From CAVSRC01 sp963743015 (GTDB lineage Bacteria > Pseudomonadota > Alphaproteobacteria > Rhizobiales > Kaistiaceae), in contig CAVUOD010000011.1 in assembly GCA_963743015.1 (NCBI GenBank), forward strand, positions 124,001 to 188,000: DNA of 64,000 nucleotides, given 5' to 3'. The stretch's first letter is position 1, and every line of letters begins with the position of its first letter. The notes beneath the pieces are model-generated. The model saw only the letters and a program-made list of their open reading frames with translations, did no database searches and was not told the DNA's origin. The position numbers and the translations under genes are program-made. Positions 54,875 through 64,000 of this stretch are shown here, piece after piece.

Positions 54875-55861
54875 TCAGTCCTTCAGAACTGGATCGGTGA
54901 TCATCATGTCCTCGTCGAGCGGACGGTCGGGCGTCAGCTTGTTCTTGGCCAGCCCGTCATGATAGGCGCGCACCGCTTCGTCCGGCTTGACCTGTCCCTC
55001 GACCACCGCACGCATGAGACGCACGAGCGCGACCGAATCCTCGGCCAGGTTCACCTTGCGGCCGAACAGGGCGACGCGCGCACCGTGTTTCGCAGCCTGC
55101 GCGACGAGTTCGAAGGTATCGCGGGTGGTGCCGCGCGAGCCGCCCAGAATGCCGGGAATCAGATGCCCAGGATCGTATGAGGCCAGTTCCTCCATGGCGC
55201 GGGCGCCGTTGTACTGGAGCTTGAGGAACTTCGGGTAGTCGGCACTCATCACGCCGGCAAGCGTACGCACGATGTTGTCGTTGATGAAGGTACCGATATC
55301 GCCGCCCTCGGCGAGGTAAATGTCGAACGCCGGGTTGAACACCTCGAGGAAGTGCCGCATCCCGTGCTCGGCCGCTTCCGCCCGGAAAGCCGAATAGGCT
55401 TCGGCGTTGGCGGCGTCGATATCGACATCGTTGGAGAAGGTGATCGAATAGAGTCCGATGTCGGTAATTTCACGCGCCTGATCGACGCGGGCCGTGCGGT
55501 GATGGCGCGACGGCTCCTCCTTGTAGCGCCCGCCGCGCGCCGACCAGATGTCGGTCGTATCGTTGAGGCGGATGGCCGGCGTGACCGGCGAATCCTTGAA
55601 CAGGCCCTCCTGCGACAGCCGCTCTGCCGTGGATGCCGACATCAGCATGATGTCGACCAGCTCCGAGCGGGTCATGGCCCGCATTCTTTCCAGATAGACC
55701 GCGCGCGGATTGAGGCGGCCGGGGTTCGCCCGGTCCGGTCCCGGAGCGGCGGTGCCGAAGCCGATATCGGCGTCCTTGGCATCGGCGATGATGAAGTCGG
55801 CGGGCGTGTAGGTGCCATCGTGAATGCGGGCGAGTTTCTGGTCGAGGCGCTTTTGATTCAT
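54875..55861 (-). CDS. Putative class I aldolase-type barrel protein
   Basis: A 328-residue protein. The C-terminal half looks like a class I aldolase barrel: PKFLKLQYNG offers a possible Schiff-base lysine, followed by GGSRGTTRDTFELVAQAAKHGARVALFGRKVNLAEDSVALV. The middle has ITDIGLYSITFSNDVDIDAANAEAY. No signal or membrane segment. It sits 125 bases after dhaL and 63 bases before the kinase, so it may split the phosphorylated sugar into triose units. The fold is fairly likely; the reaction is inferred. Confidence 0.65.
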   Translation of the reverse strand: MNQKRLDQKLARIHDGTYTPADFIIADAKDADIGFGTAAPGPDRANPGRLNPRAVYLERMRAMTRSELVDIMLMSASTAERLSQEGLFKDSPVTPAIRLNDTTDIWSARGGRYKEEPSRHHRTARVDQAREITDIGLYSITFSNDVDIDAANAEAYSAFRAEAAEHGMRHFLEVFNPAFDIYLAEGGDIGTFINDNIVRTLAGVMSADYPKFLKLQYNGARAMEELASYDPGHLIPGILGGSRGTTRDTFELVAQAAKHGARVALFGRKVNLAEDSVALVRLMRAVVEGQVKPDEAVRAYHDGLAKNKLTPDRPLDEDMMITDPVLKD

Positions 55862-55986
55862 TTTTGTTGGGTCCTGGTAGCGCCGCGTTGGCGCAAGTCT
55901 GGGGGAGTGCAGCGGATGTCTATCTTTCGCCGGATATTGTCAATGTGTCCGGGGCCCGTCGGGCTCGTGATGGGCGGGATCGCGGC

Positions 55987-56592
55987 CTAGCGGTTCAGTC
56001 CTTCAAGCAGGCGGCGCACCGCCAGCATGCCCGGATCGTCGACGCCGACGCTCTTGTCGCCGAACATGCGGGCGCGGCCGAGCCGGTTCGGTTGGTCGCG
56101 GAACTGGTCGAGCGCGGCGCCGGCGGCCCCATCCGCCGCGGCAAGGATTTCCGCCGGAGCGGTAAGCCCCTCCGTCGCCTTGGCGATGGCATCGAGACTG
56201 TCGAGGACACTCTTGGCGCCGAGCTCACCATGGCCGCGGGCGCGCATCGCGTCGCGGGCCGCGGCGACGATGCCCGACACCTCCGACCAATCGGCCTCGC
56301 TGCGCCCCTTGGTTGCCTTGGCGGCGCTCATGAAGGCGGTCGCCACAAGGGTCCCGAACGAGGACGAGGACACCCGCTGGAACGCCTTGGAGCAGCCGAG
56401 AAACGCCTGGCCGAGATCGTCCGGAAAACCGGCCGCGTCCTCGGCGACGGCAGCAAAGCCCTTGGCAACGGTGATGCCGAGATCGCCGTCGCCAAGCTTG
56501 CCGTCCTGAGCGTTCAGCTCGTCGCGTGCAGCGTCCGCCACCTTGGCAACGGCACCGCAGGCGGCCCTGAGATCAACGACTGTGAAACCCAT
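55987..56592 (-). CDS. DhaL-type ATP-binding kinase subunit
   Basis: A 201-residue all-helical DAK2 domain. The Mg/ATP aspartates are in LNAQDGKLGDGDLG, the nucleotide loop is SSSFGTLV, and the C-terminal KSVGVDDPGM closes the site. ATG 56592 lies 11 bases after the dhaK stop behind GAAGG, better than the ATG that would overlap dhaK. It supplies ATP to the DhaK subunit. Confidence 0.88.
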   Translation of the reverse strand: MGFTVVDLRAACGAVAKVADAARDELNAQDGKLGDGDLGITVAKGFAAVAEDAAGFPDDLGQAFLGCSKAFQRVSSSSFGTLVATAFMSAAKATKGRSEADWSEVSGIVAAARDAMRARGHGELGAKSVLDSLDAIAKATEGLTAPAEILAAADGAAGAALDQFRDQPNRLGRARMFGDKSVGVDDPGMLAVRRLLEGLNR

Positions 56593-56603
56593 GATTGCCT
56601 TCG

Positions 56604-57602
56604 TCAATTCACCGTCCAGAAGGCGCAATGCGCCGGCGCCTTCAGCAGGCGCTCGATCTCGCCGTCGAGCCGGCAGACGGTGATCGACGCGCCCGTCATT
56701 TCCATCGATGTGGCGTAGCGGCCGACCAGCGGCATGACGATGGTCACACCGCGATCGGCGAGCCGCCGGGCCACCCGCCGATACATGATGTAGAGCTCTT
56801 CCGGCGGGGTCGCACCGAGGGAATTGACCAGCACCGACCAGCGGTCGCCTTGCGCTGGCTCAAGATCGGCAAAGATTCGGTCCATCATCTCGTCGATGAT
56901 CGCATCGGCGGGCTTCAGCTTGTCGCGCCAGATACCCGGCTCGCCGTGGATGCCCATGCCCATTTCCATTTCGTCGTCGTCGATCTCGAACGTCGGTTTG
57001 CCGGCTTCCGGCACCGTGCACGGGGTGAGCGCAATCCCGATCGAACGGCAGGAATCGGCGGTCTTTTGAGCGATTGCGGTGACCGCGTCGAGGTCGGCCT
57101 TCTCCTCGGCCAGGGCCCCGGCGGTCTTGAAGGCGTAGATCATGCCGGCGACGCCGCGGCGCTTCTCGGCCTCCTCGGGCGGCGCGGAGGCGATGTCGTC
57201 GGCAAGCAGAACGGTGGTCGAGGTGATGTCGTCCTCCATCTCGACCATTTCGCCGGCCATGTCGAAGTTCATGACGTCGCCGCCGTAATTGCCGTAGAGG
57301 CGCAGAATGCCGGCGCCGCCATGGGCGTGCTTCATGGCCGCCGCCATCTGTTCGGCCGAGGGCGAGGCAAAGACATTGCCGATTGCCGCGCCGTCGAGCA
57401 GGCCCCGACCGACATAGCCGGTGAACACCGGCAGATGCCCGGACCCGCCGGCGGTAACGATGCCGACCTTGCCGGCGACGGGGCCACCCGCGCGCACGAT
57501 CACCCGCGCTTCCGGACGGGCGTAGATCTCCGGATGCGCGGCGACGAGACCGTCGAGCATCTCATCAACATAGGCGGCCGGATCGTTGAGGATCTTCTTC
57601 AC
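56604..57602 (-). CDS. DhaK-type substrate-binding kinase subunit
   Basis: A 332-residue DAK1 domain. GGSGHLPVFTGYVG and GNYGGDVMNFDMA bind the ketone; H219 in GMGIHGEPG is the covalent substrate histidine. With DhaL it phosphorylates dihydroxyacetone or, in many catabolic operons, ketotetroses. It starts with GTG behind AGGAGGAAGG, a very strong site, and heads the four-gene operon. Confidence 0.9.
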   Translation of the reverse strand: MKKILNDPAAYVDEMLDGLVAAHPEIYARPEARVIVRAGGPVAGKVGIVTAGGSGHLPVFTGYVGRGLLDGAAIGNVFASPSAEQMAAAMKHAHGGAGILRLYGNYGGDVMNFDMAGEMVEMEDDITSTTVLLADDIASAPPEEAEKRRGVAGMIYAFKTAGALAEEKADLDAVTAIAQKTADSCRSIGIALTPCTVPEAGKPTFEIDDDEMEMGMGIHGEPGIWRDKLKPADAIIDEMMDRIFADLEPAQGDRWSVLVNSLGATPPEELYIMYRRVARRLADRGVTIVMPLVGRYATSMEMTGASITVCRLDGEIERLLKAPAHCAFWTVN

Positions 57603-57748
57603 GTCGCCCTTCCTCCTGCAATTCTATCTGGGCGCCCTGCCGGCGCGTCTCCCGCGCTCAAATACTAACCCAGCGGGCATGGCGCCGCTATCACCGTCAA
57701 TGTCACATCTCAACGGTCGCCGCCGCAACCCGGTCATCTGCATTGCGG

Positions 57749-58060
57749 CTAGAATGCCCCGGCGACAAGTTGCGTCCATGTCTCTCCGGCGAGACCGGTC
57801 ACCAGCCCCAAGCCCGCATGCAGGGCCGTGCGCAACGGCTGGATCTTCGTGTCCATCAAGGTCGCATTGACGCGCAGGAAGACCGAACGCCGGCTGAGCA
57901 GTGCATCGGCGAATTCGGGCTGGACACGCCCGCTGACCGCAACCGCACCGTGATTGAATGCATGGGCGAGCAGATCGTCGACGACCGCTTCAGCCTTGCT
58001 GAAACCCCTCCGCCAGCGGCGCGGGAAGCGCGCGTTTCGCGGCTTTGTCGTCTCCGCCAA
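57749..58060 (-). CDS. Hypothetical protein
   Basis: A 103-residue frame starting with TTG behind GGAGGG. It is basic at the start (RNARFPRRWRRGF) and contains an ALRTALHAGLGLVTGLAG helix near the end. No family is recognised. It is divergent from the initiating transferase. Confidence 0.4.
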   Translation of the reverse strand: MAETTKPRNARFPRRWRRGFSKAEAVVDDLLAHAFNHGAVAVSGRVQPEFADALLSRRSVFLRVNATLMDTKIQPLRTALHAGLGLVTGLAGETWTQLVAGAF

Positions 58061-58248
58061 GAGCCCTCCGTCGGCGCCACTTCAATCTTCTCCTGCGCTT
58101 AACCTTAACCGCGTCGCCCATCGCATTGCGGTCGCCGGGGGACGGCGAAAACCCTGCCGATGGCACGCTTTTCGCGACTGGCAGATGTCGCCTCGCCAAT
58201 GTGCCCTTTCGGCACAATTGCCGGATTCGACGGTCGCCAGGGGTCGGT

Positions 58249-59859
58249 ATGAACGCGCCTTTCAGCTACACGCTCGTCTCCCGCACCGGTGTGAACGACC
58301 GTTCCGGACTGTGGAAGAGCTTCGCCGTCGACGGCCTGTCGGTGGCGATCGTTCTCGTCGACTTCGCTGTGGTTGTTGTGACCGCGGTGCTGACCGGCAG
58401 CGCCTATCACGAACTCGTCTATCGGCAGGCCGGCGACGTCACGTCGTTTGTTCTGATCGGCACCACCGTGGCTATCATGCTGATCGTGGCGAACGTTCTC
58501 CGTGCCGAGTACAAACCGGTCAATCTCCTGCGATTCAAGCTGAACATCAGGCGCACCACCCACGTGTGGAACGTGATCTTCGTCGCCCTCCTGTCGCTCG
58601 GCTTCCTGACCAAGGTGAGCGTGACCTACTCGCGCGGCTGGCTGATCCTGTTCTACGTCTTTGGGCTGCTCGCGGTGGTTGCTGCGCGACTCATTGCCGT
58701 GCGCACCGCGTCAATCGCCGGCGAACTCGGCATGCTTGGCGAAAAGCGCATCTTCCTGATCGGTACCGGCGCGGAGATCGAGAAATTCGTCACCAACGAC
58801 CTGACGCGATCCGACGGAATCCGGGTCGTCGGGTGCCGGTTTCTGACGCCAGCCGGCGAGGATACCCTGCCCGCGGCACGCCAGGCCCAGCTGCGGCGCG
58901 ACCTCAACGAGGCGGCGCTGGCCATCCGCTTTCTCGAACCCGAGGTCATCCTGATCCTGGTGCCGTGGTCCGACGCGGAGACGATCGAGCGCTCGGTCAG
59001 CAGCATGATGTCGATTCCCGGCGAGGTCCACATCGGCGCGGACCGGCTGCTGCACAGGTTCAACCGCATCCAGCTCACGCAACTCGGCCGGTTGTGGAGC
59101 CTGCAGCTCACCCGCCTGCCGCTTTCCAGGATCGAGACGCTGGCCAAGCGGGCCTTCGATCTGGCCGCCGCCGCGATCGCCCTGGTCCTACTCACGCCGC
59201 TCTTCGTGGCGATCGCCATCCTGATCAAGCGGGACAGTTCCGGCCCGGTCTTCTTCGTCCAGCAGCGCTACGGCTTCAATCAGAAGCCGTTCAGAATCTT
59301 CAAGTTCCGCACGATGTGTGTCGGCGACGACGACCCGAAAGTGCGTCAGGCGACGCGTGACGACCCGCGGGTGACGCGCGTCGGCCGCTGGCTCAGACGC
59401 ACCAACCTCGACGAGATCCCGCAGCTGTTCAACGTCATTCGCGGCGAGATGTCTCTGGTCGGGCCGCGGCCGCACGCCCTGGCGCACAACCGCGAATACG
59501 AACAGAAGATCGCCTACTATGCCCGCCGCCACAATGTCAGGCCAGGGATCACCGGCTGGGCCCAGATCCACGGCCTGCGCGGCGAAACCGACAGCGACGA
59601 GAAGATGAGCAAGCGCGTCGAGTACGACCTCTACTATATCGAGAACTGGTCGCTGGCCCTCGACTTCATCATCGTCGTGGCGACGGTGCTGTCGCGCTCA
59701 GCCTATCGCAACGCCTATTACGACACCATCAGGGATCGGAGCGGACTCGCGTTCGGGAACTGGTCTATCCGGTCGAGTAGAAAATTCAGCGGATCAGAAG
59801 CAGGCCGATCGCGCCGATCGTGGCGGCCAGCAGCACGATCGCGACAACCCATCCCGTGA
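58249..59859 (+). CDS. Polyprenyl-phosphate sugar-1-phosphate transferase (WcaJ/ExoY type), starts exopolysaccharide
   Basis: A 536-residue membrane enzyme that puts the first sugar phosphate on undecaprenyl phosphate. Four N-terminal helices and a CoA-binding-like domain (GEKRIFLIGTGAEIEKF) precede a fifth helix and the catalytic domain, with KRAFDLAAAAIALVLLTPLF, FKFRTM, RRTNLDEIPQLFNVIRGEMS and GPRPHALAHN. ATG 58249 follows AGGGG. The last 74 bases overlap a convergent small gene, and the final basic residues may be non-essential. Confidence 0.92.
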   Translation: MNAPFSYTLVSRTGVNDRSGLWKSFAVDGLSVAIVLVDFAVVVVTAVLTGSAYHELVYRQAGDVTSFVLIGTTVAIMLIVANVLRAEYKPVNLLRFKLNIRRTTHVWNVIFVALLSLGFLTKVSVTYSRGWLILFYVFGLLAVVAARLIAVRTASIAGELGMLGEKRIFLIGTGAEIEKFVTNDLTRSDGIRVVGCRFLTPAGEDTLPAARQAQLRRDLNEAALAIRFLEPEVILILVPWSDAETIERSVSSMMSIPGEVHIGADRLLHRFNRIQLTQLGRLWSLQLTRLPLSRIETLAKRAFDLAAAAIALVLLTPLFVAIAILIKRDSSGPVFFVQQRYGFNQKPFRIFKFRTMCVGDDDPKVRQATRDDPRVTRVGRWLRRTNLDEIPQLFNVIRGEMSLVGPRPHALAHNREYEQKIAYYARRHNVRPGITGWAQIHGLRGETDSDEKMSKRVEYDLYYIENWSLALDFIIVVATVLSRSAYRNAYYDTIRDRSGLAFGNWSIRSSRKFSGSEAGRSRRSWRPAARSRQPIP

Positions 59860-60037
59860 TGATGGCCGGCCACACCGAGGCGGGCTGTTCCTCCGCCCCG
59901 TCGGCGACATGGGCACTCGACCAGGATTCGAGATCGGGCTGGACGGAGCGCAACGCCGTCGCGGCGCGATCGATCTCGGCGAGAGCCATGCTTTCTGCCG
60001 GTTTCCAGCCGAAATCAGAGGTCGTGTCGGTGGGCAA
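59786..60037 (-). CDS. Small single-helix membrane protein
   Basis: An 83-residue protein with a soluble part (LAEIDRAATALRSVQPDLESWSS) and one C-terminal helix, WPAIITGWVVAIVLLAATIGAIGLLLIR. Function unknown. It overlaps the end of the transferase gene on the other strand. Confidence 0.5.
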   Translation of the reverse strand: MPTDTTSDFGWKPAESMALAEIDRAATALRSVQPDLESWSSAHVADGAEEQPASVWPAIITGWVVAIVLLAATIGAIGLLLIR

Positions 60038-60269
60038 GCCGTCTCACTCCGTTGGGACGCTGCGGTCGCCGTGCATCGGGCTCGTTTTGGCCCGCCCGAA
60101 GACGGTAAACGTCCAAACATATAGATAGCAGCCATCCCGATAGGAACAAATCAATTAGAACGCGAGACTGGAGCGTATTCATTCGTTAACATTAACTTGT
60201 AAGCTTAATGGTTCGCGCCCGAGGACAACAGGAATAGCTCAGGATCACCCGATCTGTACTGATCGTGGA

Positions 60270-61697
60270 CTAAAGGAGAGGTGGCGTGCCAACCACGGCA
60301 GCGCGTTTATCTGCCGCCAGCGGACTGAGGAGCGGTTCGCCAGGGCAGCCGCGTTGCGCTTCGCCCCTGTCGGCGCCTTTCAGCGTGGGGGGATTGCGCA
60401 GCGTCTGCAGGGCCGCGCCCCACAGATAGATGCTGCACATCGCCTCTCCCGCCGCCGCACCGGCCAGCGCATAGGCAACGGTCGAATAGGTGAGGATGGC
60501 CAGAATGCTGACCAGCCCGGTCACGCCGCCGAGCGTCGTCGCCACCGCGATCGTCCTGAACCGGCCGGCCGCCTGCATCAATGCCAGCGGCACCTGATAG
60601 GAGAAGACGATGACCGATGACAGCGCGGCAAAAAAGACGATGAGCGGCATCGAGTCGGCCGCGAATTTGGCGCCATAGACGTAGTGCGTGATCAGGTCCC
60701 AGCACGACCAGATCACCGCGCCGAACAGGAGCGAGAGAAGGACTGCCGCGCCGGCCGATCCGAAGAGCACCAGCCGGATCTGCCCGAAGCGCTTGGCCGC
60801 CAGGTCGCCGGCGAATACCGGCCGGAGAATATTGAGCAGGGCGCCGAGCACCGGCCGGATCGGGTTGAAGAGGACGAGACCGGCAGCGATCGGCGCGTAG
60901 GCCGCCGGGCCGACGAGAGCGACGGTCAGGAACATCACGCCCTGGCCCTGGACGTTCCAGCTGGTCACCCCGAACAGGGACCATGCGACGTCGTAGCGTA
61001 GCGTCCATGCACGCCTGACGACCGACCGGCGGAAGCTGACGCGAACCGGTCGCCCGAAAAGGACGAACGCAACGATGGTGGCGAAGATGCTGGCCGTGGC
61101 GAGGAGCAGCAGGGCGGCCGTCACCTGGGGCACGCTGCCCTGCAGCCAGAACCACAGCCCGATCATCATCAGGCCGCTGACGACATAGACGATGTCGGCG
61201 ATAACGACGATGGAGGTCCGTTCGCTGGAGAAGATGCGCACCCTTACATGATTGCGCAGCGTCCATGCTCCGACGAAGACGCCCGCGGCGCCGGCTTCGG
61301 CCAGAGTGCCGAGCCACAGGGCAAGCCCGGCCGTGACCAGCACCGCCGCCAGCACGGCGACAGCCAGAGCCTCCGAACCGAACACCACATCGAGGAAGGC
61401 GACCGCAGCGCGGCTCCTCGCCTTCGGTATGTAGACGGTGGCCGGCACCGAGACGAGCGCGTTCACGTAGGTCAGCGCGATCCCGCCCAGAATGAGAACG
61501 ATGGCGAAGACGCCGTACTGGTACGTCGTCAGGGTGCGGATGAAGACCAGATTGAGGATGAAGTGGAAGGCGCTCTGCAGACCCTCGCCACCGATGGACA
61601 GGACGAGCTTGCGGCCGATCGCGATGGCACGCAGATAGGGGTGCTGCTCGTCCTCGGCAGGCCTGTGCGGCCCGTTCATGGTCTCCTGCGCGCTCAT
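60270..61697 (-). CDS. Polysaccharide flippase (Wzx/MATE-like)
   Basis: A 475-residue protein with about 12-14 helices (GEGLQSAFHFILNLVFIRTLTTYQYGVFAIVLILGGIA), of the oligosaccharide-unit exporter type. ATG 61697 is 1 base after the stop of the upstream glycosyltransferase; a second ATG (61679), behind AGGAG, is possible. It would move lipid-linked units across the inner membrane. Confidence 0.85.
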   Translation of the reverse strand: MSAQETMNGPHRPAEDEQHPYLRAIAIGRKLVLSIGGEGLQSAFHFILNLVFIRTLTTYQYGVFAIVLILGGIALTYVNALVSVPATVYIPKARSRAAVAFLDVVFGSEALAVAVLAAVLVTAGLALWLGTLAEAGAAGVFVGAWTLRNHVRVRIFSSERTSIVVIADIVYVVSGLMMIGLWFWLQGSVPQVTAALLLLATASIFATIVAFVLFGRPVRVSFRRSVVRRAWTLRYDVAWSLFGVTSWNVQGQGVMFLTVALVGPAAYAPIAAGLVLFNPIRPVLGALLNILRPVFAGDLAAKRFGQIRLVLFGSAGAAVLLSLLFGAVIWSCWDLITHYVYGAKFAADSMPLIVFFAALSSVIVFSYQVPLALMQAAGRFRTIAVATTLGGVTGLVSILAILTYSTVAYALAGAAAGEAMCSIYLWGAALQTLRNPPTLKGADRGEAQRGCPGEPLLSPLAADKRAAVVGTPPLL

Positions 61698-61698
61698 C

Positions 61699-62859
61699 TC
61701 ACACCGGCGCCAGGTCCGATGGCCGGCGGAGACCGTGGCCGGCCGTGGCCAGGCGTTCGCCGACGATCGCCTGGATCTGATCGGCGATCGGGCCCGACGC
61801 GAACAGTGTTTCGCAGCGCGAACGGGCGGCGGCCGGAAACGATCGCCAGCTTTCCGGCCGGGTGACGACTTCGGCGATCTTGTCGGCAAGGGCCGCCGGA
61901 TCGCCGGGAGCGACGGTCCATCCGCTGACGCCGTCGGCAACGACTTCAACCAGCCCGCCAATGGCCGAGACAAGGGCAGGCCGACCATGCGCCATGGCTT
62001 CGATCGCCACCCGCCCGAGCGATTCGGGCCGGCGCGAGGGAACCACAACCACGTCGGCCCAGGCGTATAACGGCCCTGGATCGGCCTGGAACGGCTCGAA
62101 GCTGACGATCTCGTCGAGCCCGGCGGCCGTCGCGCTGTCGCGCAAGGTCGTTTCGTTTGCCACGTCATTGCCGAACGAGGCACCGACCATCCGCACCCGA
62201 AGCCGCCCGGCAATGTCGGGGGCAAGGCGCGCCAGCGCCGCGATCAGCACCTCCTGGCCCTTCGTCCGGTTGATGCGGCCGATCATCAGCAGGCGGAGCG
62301 GCCGGCGGCCGTCATAGGTGGCGGCGGGCACGGCTGCCGGCATCGCCACGCCGTTGTAGACGACGTGCTGGCGACCGTACTTGAGCGGCTGATAGGCGGC
62401 GCGCGTCGCCTCGGAGTTGAAGATCACATCGGCACGTGACCAGCGCAGCAGCATGCGGAACAGCCGCAGGGTCACGCCCTCCGGAATCTCGTGGACGTGA
62501 ACCAGTGCCTTGTCCGGGAAGAAGCGCGCCGCGAACAGGTAGTCGACGACGACCACCGTGTTGACATAGACGAGATCGGCCGACCGGTATCGCCGGAGCG
62601 AGCGCCACAGCGCCCCGACGAAGCGGAAGCCGCCGGTCGCCAAGAGCCGGCCGAGGTCGCGCCGGCGCAATACCAGAATCGGTTCGATCACCACGCGCGA
62701 TGCGATCTGTCTCAACGGCGCCGCGATGGGGCCGTCGCAGGGGATCAGGACCTCGATGTCGGCATTCGGCCAGGCCGCACGAATTGCGCGGACCGAGTCG
62801 ATGAAGGCCCGGTCCGACCCATAGAGCTCAAAGCCCTGATGGACGCAGAGAATGCGCAT
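61699..62859 (-). CDS. Glycosyltransferase family 4
   Basis: A 386-residue GT-B enzyme. The start MRILCVHQGFELYGSDRAFIDSV has the glycine loop; VYNGVAMPAAV, LMIGRINRTKGQEVLIAALARL and PSRRPESLGRVAIEAMAHGRPALVS form the nucleotide-sugar domain with the EX7E-type motif. ATG 62859 is used; the 90-codon longer frame is not family-like. It diverges from the next gene. Confidence 0.88.
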   Translation of the reverse strand: MRILCVHQGFELYGSDRAFIDSVRAIRAAWPNADIEVLIPCDGPIAAPLRQIASRVVIEPILVLRRRDLGRLLATGGFRFVGALWRSLRRYRSADLVYVNTVVVVDYLFAARFFPDKALVHVHEIPEGVTLRLFRMLLRWSRADVIFNSEATRAAYQPLKYGRQHVVYNGVAMPAAVPAATYDGRRPLRLLMIGRINRTKGQEVLIAALARLAPDIAGRLRVRMVGASFGNDVANETTLRDSATAAGLDEIVSFEPFQADPGPLYAWADVVVVPSRRPESLGRVAIEAMAHGRPALVSAIGGLVEVVADGVSGWTVAPGDPAALADKIAEVVTRPESWRSFPAAARSRCETLFASGPIADQIQAIVGERLATAGHGLRRPSDLAPV

Positions 62860-63100
62860 CGTCTGGCCACTGCCGCTTGTCGCTGTGCACGGCTTTCCAT
62901 GGTTCACAAAAGCCTGTCGCGGGCAACGCAATTGCATCGATGTCGTTAACGTGCCGGCGGCGTTAACCACCATCCGAAACGCCGCGCCACGGGGGGCGAA
63001 TCCGCGTCGCGAGGGCACGTGCCTTGCGATGTGTCGGACGTTGGTCCCGCCAGTCTCAAAACGGAGCACGGCCGGGTCTTCCTCAACTCCGGATGGTGCA

Positions 63101-64000
63101 ATGCGCGATACTCGCCCCCACGTACTCATTCTCGGCAGCCGGGGTATTCCGGCGGCACATGGCGGCTTCGAAACCCTTGTCGAGCATCTCTCGCTGCATC
63201 TGGTCGATGCCGGATGGCGGGTGACCGTCTATTGCCAGGACGAGGACGCATCGGCGCGGGAACGCTTCGCCATCGATGAATGGCGCGGCGTCGAGCGGGT
63301 GCATGTGCGCGTCAAACGGAACGGCGCCGCCGGTTCGGTCGAGTTCGACTGGCACTCGGTCCGCCATGCCGCGCGCCGCGACGGCGTGTGCCTCGTGCTT
63401 GGCTACAACACGGCAACCTTTCTCGCCCTCCTGCGCCTCTACGGGAAGAGCATTCTGATCAATATGGACGGGCTCGAATGGCGCCGGCCGAAGTGGAGCC
63501 CGCCGGTGCGCGCGTGGATGTATGTGAACGAATGGATCGGTGCGTGGCTCGGCCATCGCCTTATCGCCGATCACCCGGCTATCGCCGATCATCTGGCGCG
63601 CCGTCGCTCGCGTTCCGCCATCGCGACCATCGCCTATGGCGGCAATTCGGTGACCCAGGCGCCGATCGAACCGGTGAAGGCGCTTGGCCTCATGCCCGGC
63701 CGCTATCTCGTCTCGATCGCGCGCATCGAGCCGGACAACAACATCAAGCTGCTGGTCGAGGCATTCTCGAAGCGCCCGCGCGACGGGTGCAAGCTGGTCG
63801 TGCTCGGCAAGCTCGACCCGGACAATCGCTACCACGCCGCCGTCAAAGCGGCCGCCGGAGCGGATGTCGTCTTTCCCGGCGCCATCTACGACAAGGCGAT
63901 CGTCGAGGCGCTGCGCTACCACGCGCGCGCCTATTGCCATGGCCACACGGTCGGCGGCTCGAACCCCTCGCTGATCGAATCGCTGTGGTGCGGCAATGCG
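63101..64000 (+). CDS. DUF1972/GT4 glycosyltransferase, 3' end outside the window
   Basis: The frame is open for 300 codons to the window end. It begins RDTRPHVLILGSRGIPAAHGGFETLVEHLS, the DUF1972 signature of rhamnosyl-type transferases, followed by GYNTATFLALLRLYG, INMDGLEWRRPKW, SIARIEPDNNIKLLVEAF and YCHGHTVGGSNPSLIESLWCG, the GT4 donor site. It would extend the exopolysaccharide repeat unit. ATG 63101 follows GGATGG. Confidence 0.87.
   Translation, partial: MRDTRPHVLILGSRGIPAAHGGFETLVEHLSLHLVDAGWRVTVYCQDEDASARERFAIDEWRGVERVHVRVKRNGAAGSVEFDWHSVRHAARRDGVCLVLGYNTATFLALLRLYGKSILINMDGLEWRRPKWSPPVRAWMYVNEWIGAWLGHRLIADHPAIADHLARRRSRSAIATIAYGGNSVTQAPIEPVKALGLMPGRYLVSIARIEPDNNIKLLVEAFSKRPRDGCKLVVLGKLDPDNRYHAAVKAAAGADVVFPGAIYDKAIVEALRYHARAYCHGHTVGGSNPSLIESLWCGNA

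Noticed and set aside
60270..62225. A 651-codon open frame for the flippase
   Set aside because: The first 176 codons are antisense-like shadow inside the glycosyltransferase gene in another frame. The flippase begins at 61697.

Overview
The window is high-GC (about two thirds G+C), with alphaproteobacterial codon use and gene families: hydroxyproline catabolism, RbsABC-type sugar ABC importers, a TRAP uronate importer, WcaJ/ExoY-type polymer initiation and palindromic intergenic repeats of rhizobial type. A free-living or plant/soil-associated member of Hyphomicrobiales (Rhizobiales) is the best guess. No rRNA, tRNA, CRISPR array or intact insertion sequence was seen.

Layout. 1-4.3 kb: hydroxyproline catabolism (pyrroline-carboxylate deaminase end, epimerase, D-amino-acid dehydrogenase) with an SRPBCC/TetR pair inserted. 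4.4-8.6 kb: GDSL esterase and a sugar ABC importer (binding protein, ATPase, permease). 8.6-12.4 kb: EmrA/EmrB-type efflux pair with a divergent TetR gene and two matching operators. 12.4-18.8 kb: HerA-like ATPase, PfkB kinase, aldehyde dehydrogenase, VOC protein and a DAO oxidoreductase. 18.9-33 kb: an electron-transfer island. An XRE gene leads six genes related to group-4 hydrogenases and complex I (HyfB, C, E, F, G, I type). The large subunit lacks the nickel-iron ligands. A GltD-type flavoprotein with extra ferredoxin clusters, a NifJ-type pyruvate:ferredoxin oxidoreductase and a dihydroorotate-dehydrogenase-like protein follow on the same strand. 33.2-38.5 kb: a secreted protein of about 1,770 residues with a propeller-like region, six DUF11-like modules, a peptidoglycan-binding domain nested in the last one and eight cysteine-rich repeats. 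38.7-45.8 kb: uronate catabolism (GntR, UxaC, TRAP P-Q-M, KdgF, KduI, KduD). 45.8-57.6 kb: GH43 glycosidase, AGE-type epimerase, a second sugar ABC importer, a LacI regulator with a perfect palindromic operator, and a DhaK-DhaL-aldolase-FGGY kinase operon. 58-64 kb: exopolysaccharide genes (initiating transferase, flippase, two glycosyltransferases, the last running off the window).

How it fits together. Uronates and pectin-like fragments would be imported by TRAP and turned into 2-keto-3-deoxygluconate. A second, LacI-controlled set handles a glycoside-derived sugar through FGGY and DhaKL kinases. The 19-33 kb island could couple ferredoxin or NADPH chemistry, fed by pyruvate oxidation, to ion translocation; that is inference from gene content.

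Caution. Sixteen frame breaks were found in six genes. Fifteen are net +1 and most lie in short clusters, beside intact neighbours. This looks more like local sequence error than gene decay, but raw reads are needed to decide. A decayed FGGY-kinase copy and a TRAP-permease remnant are more convincing true relics.
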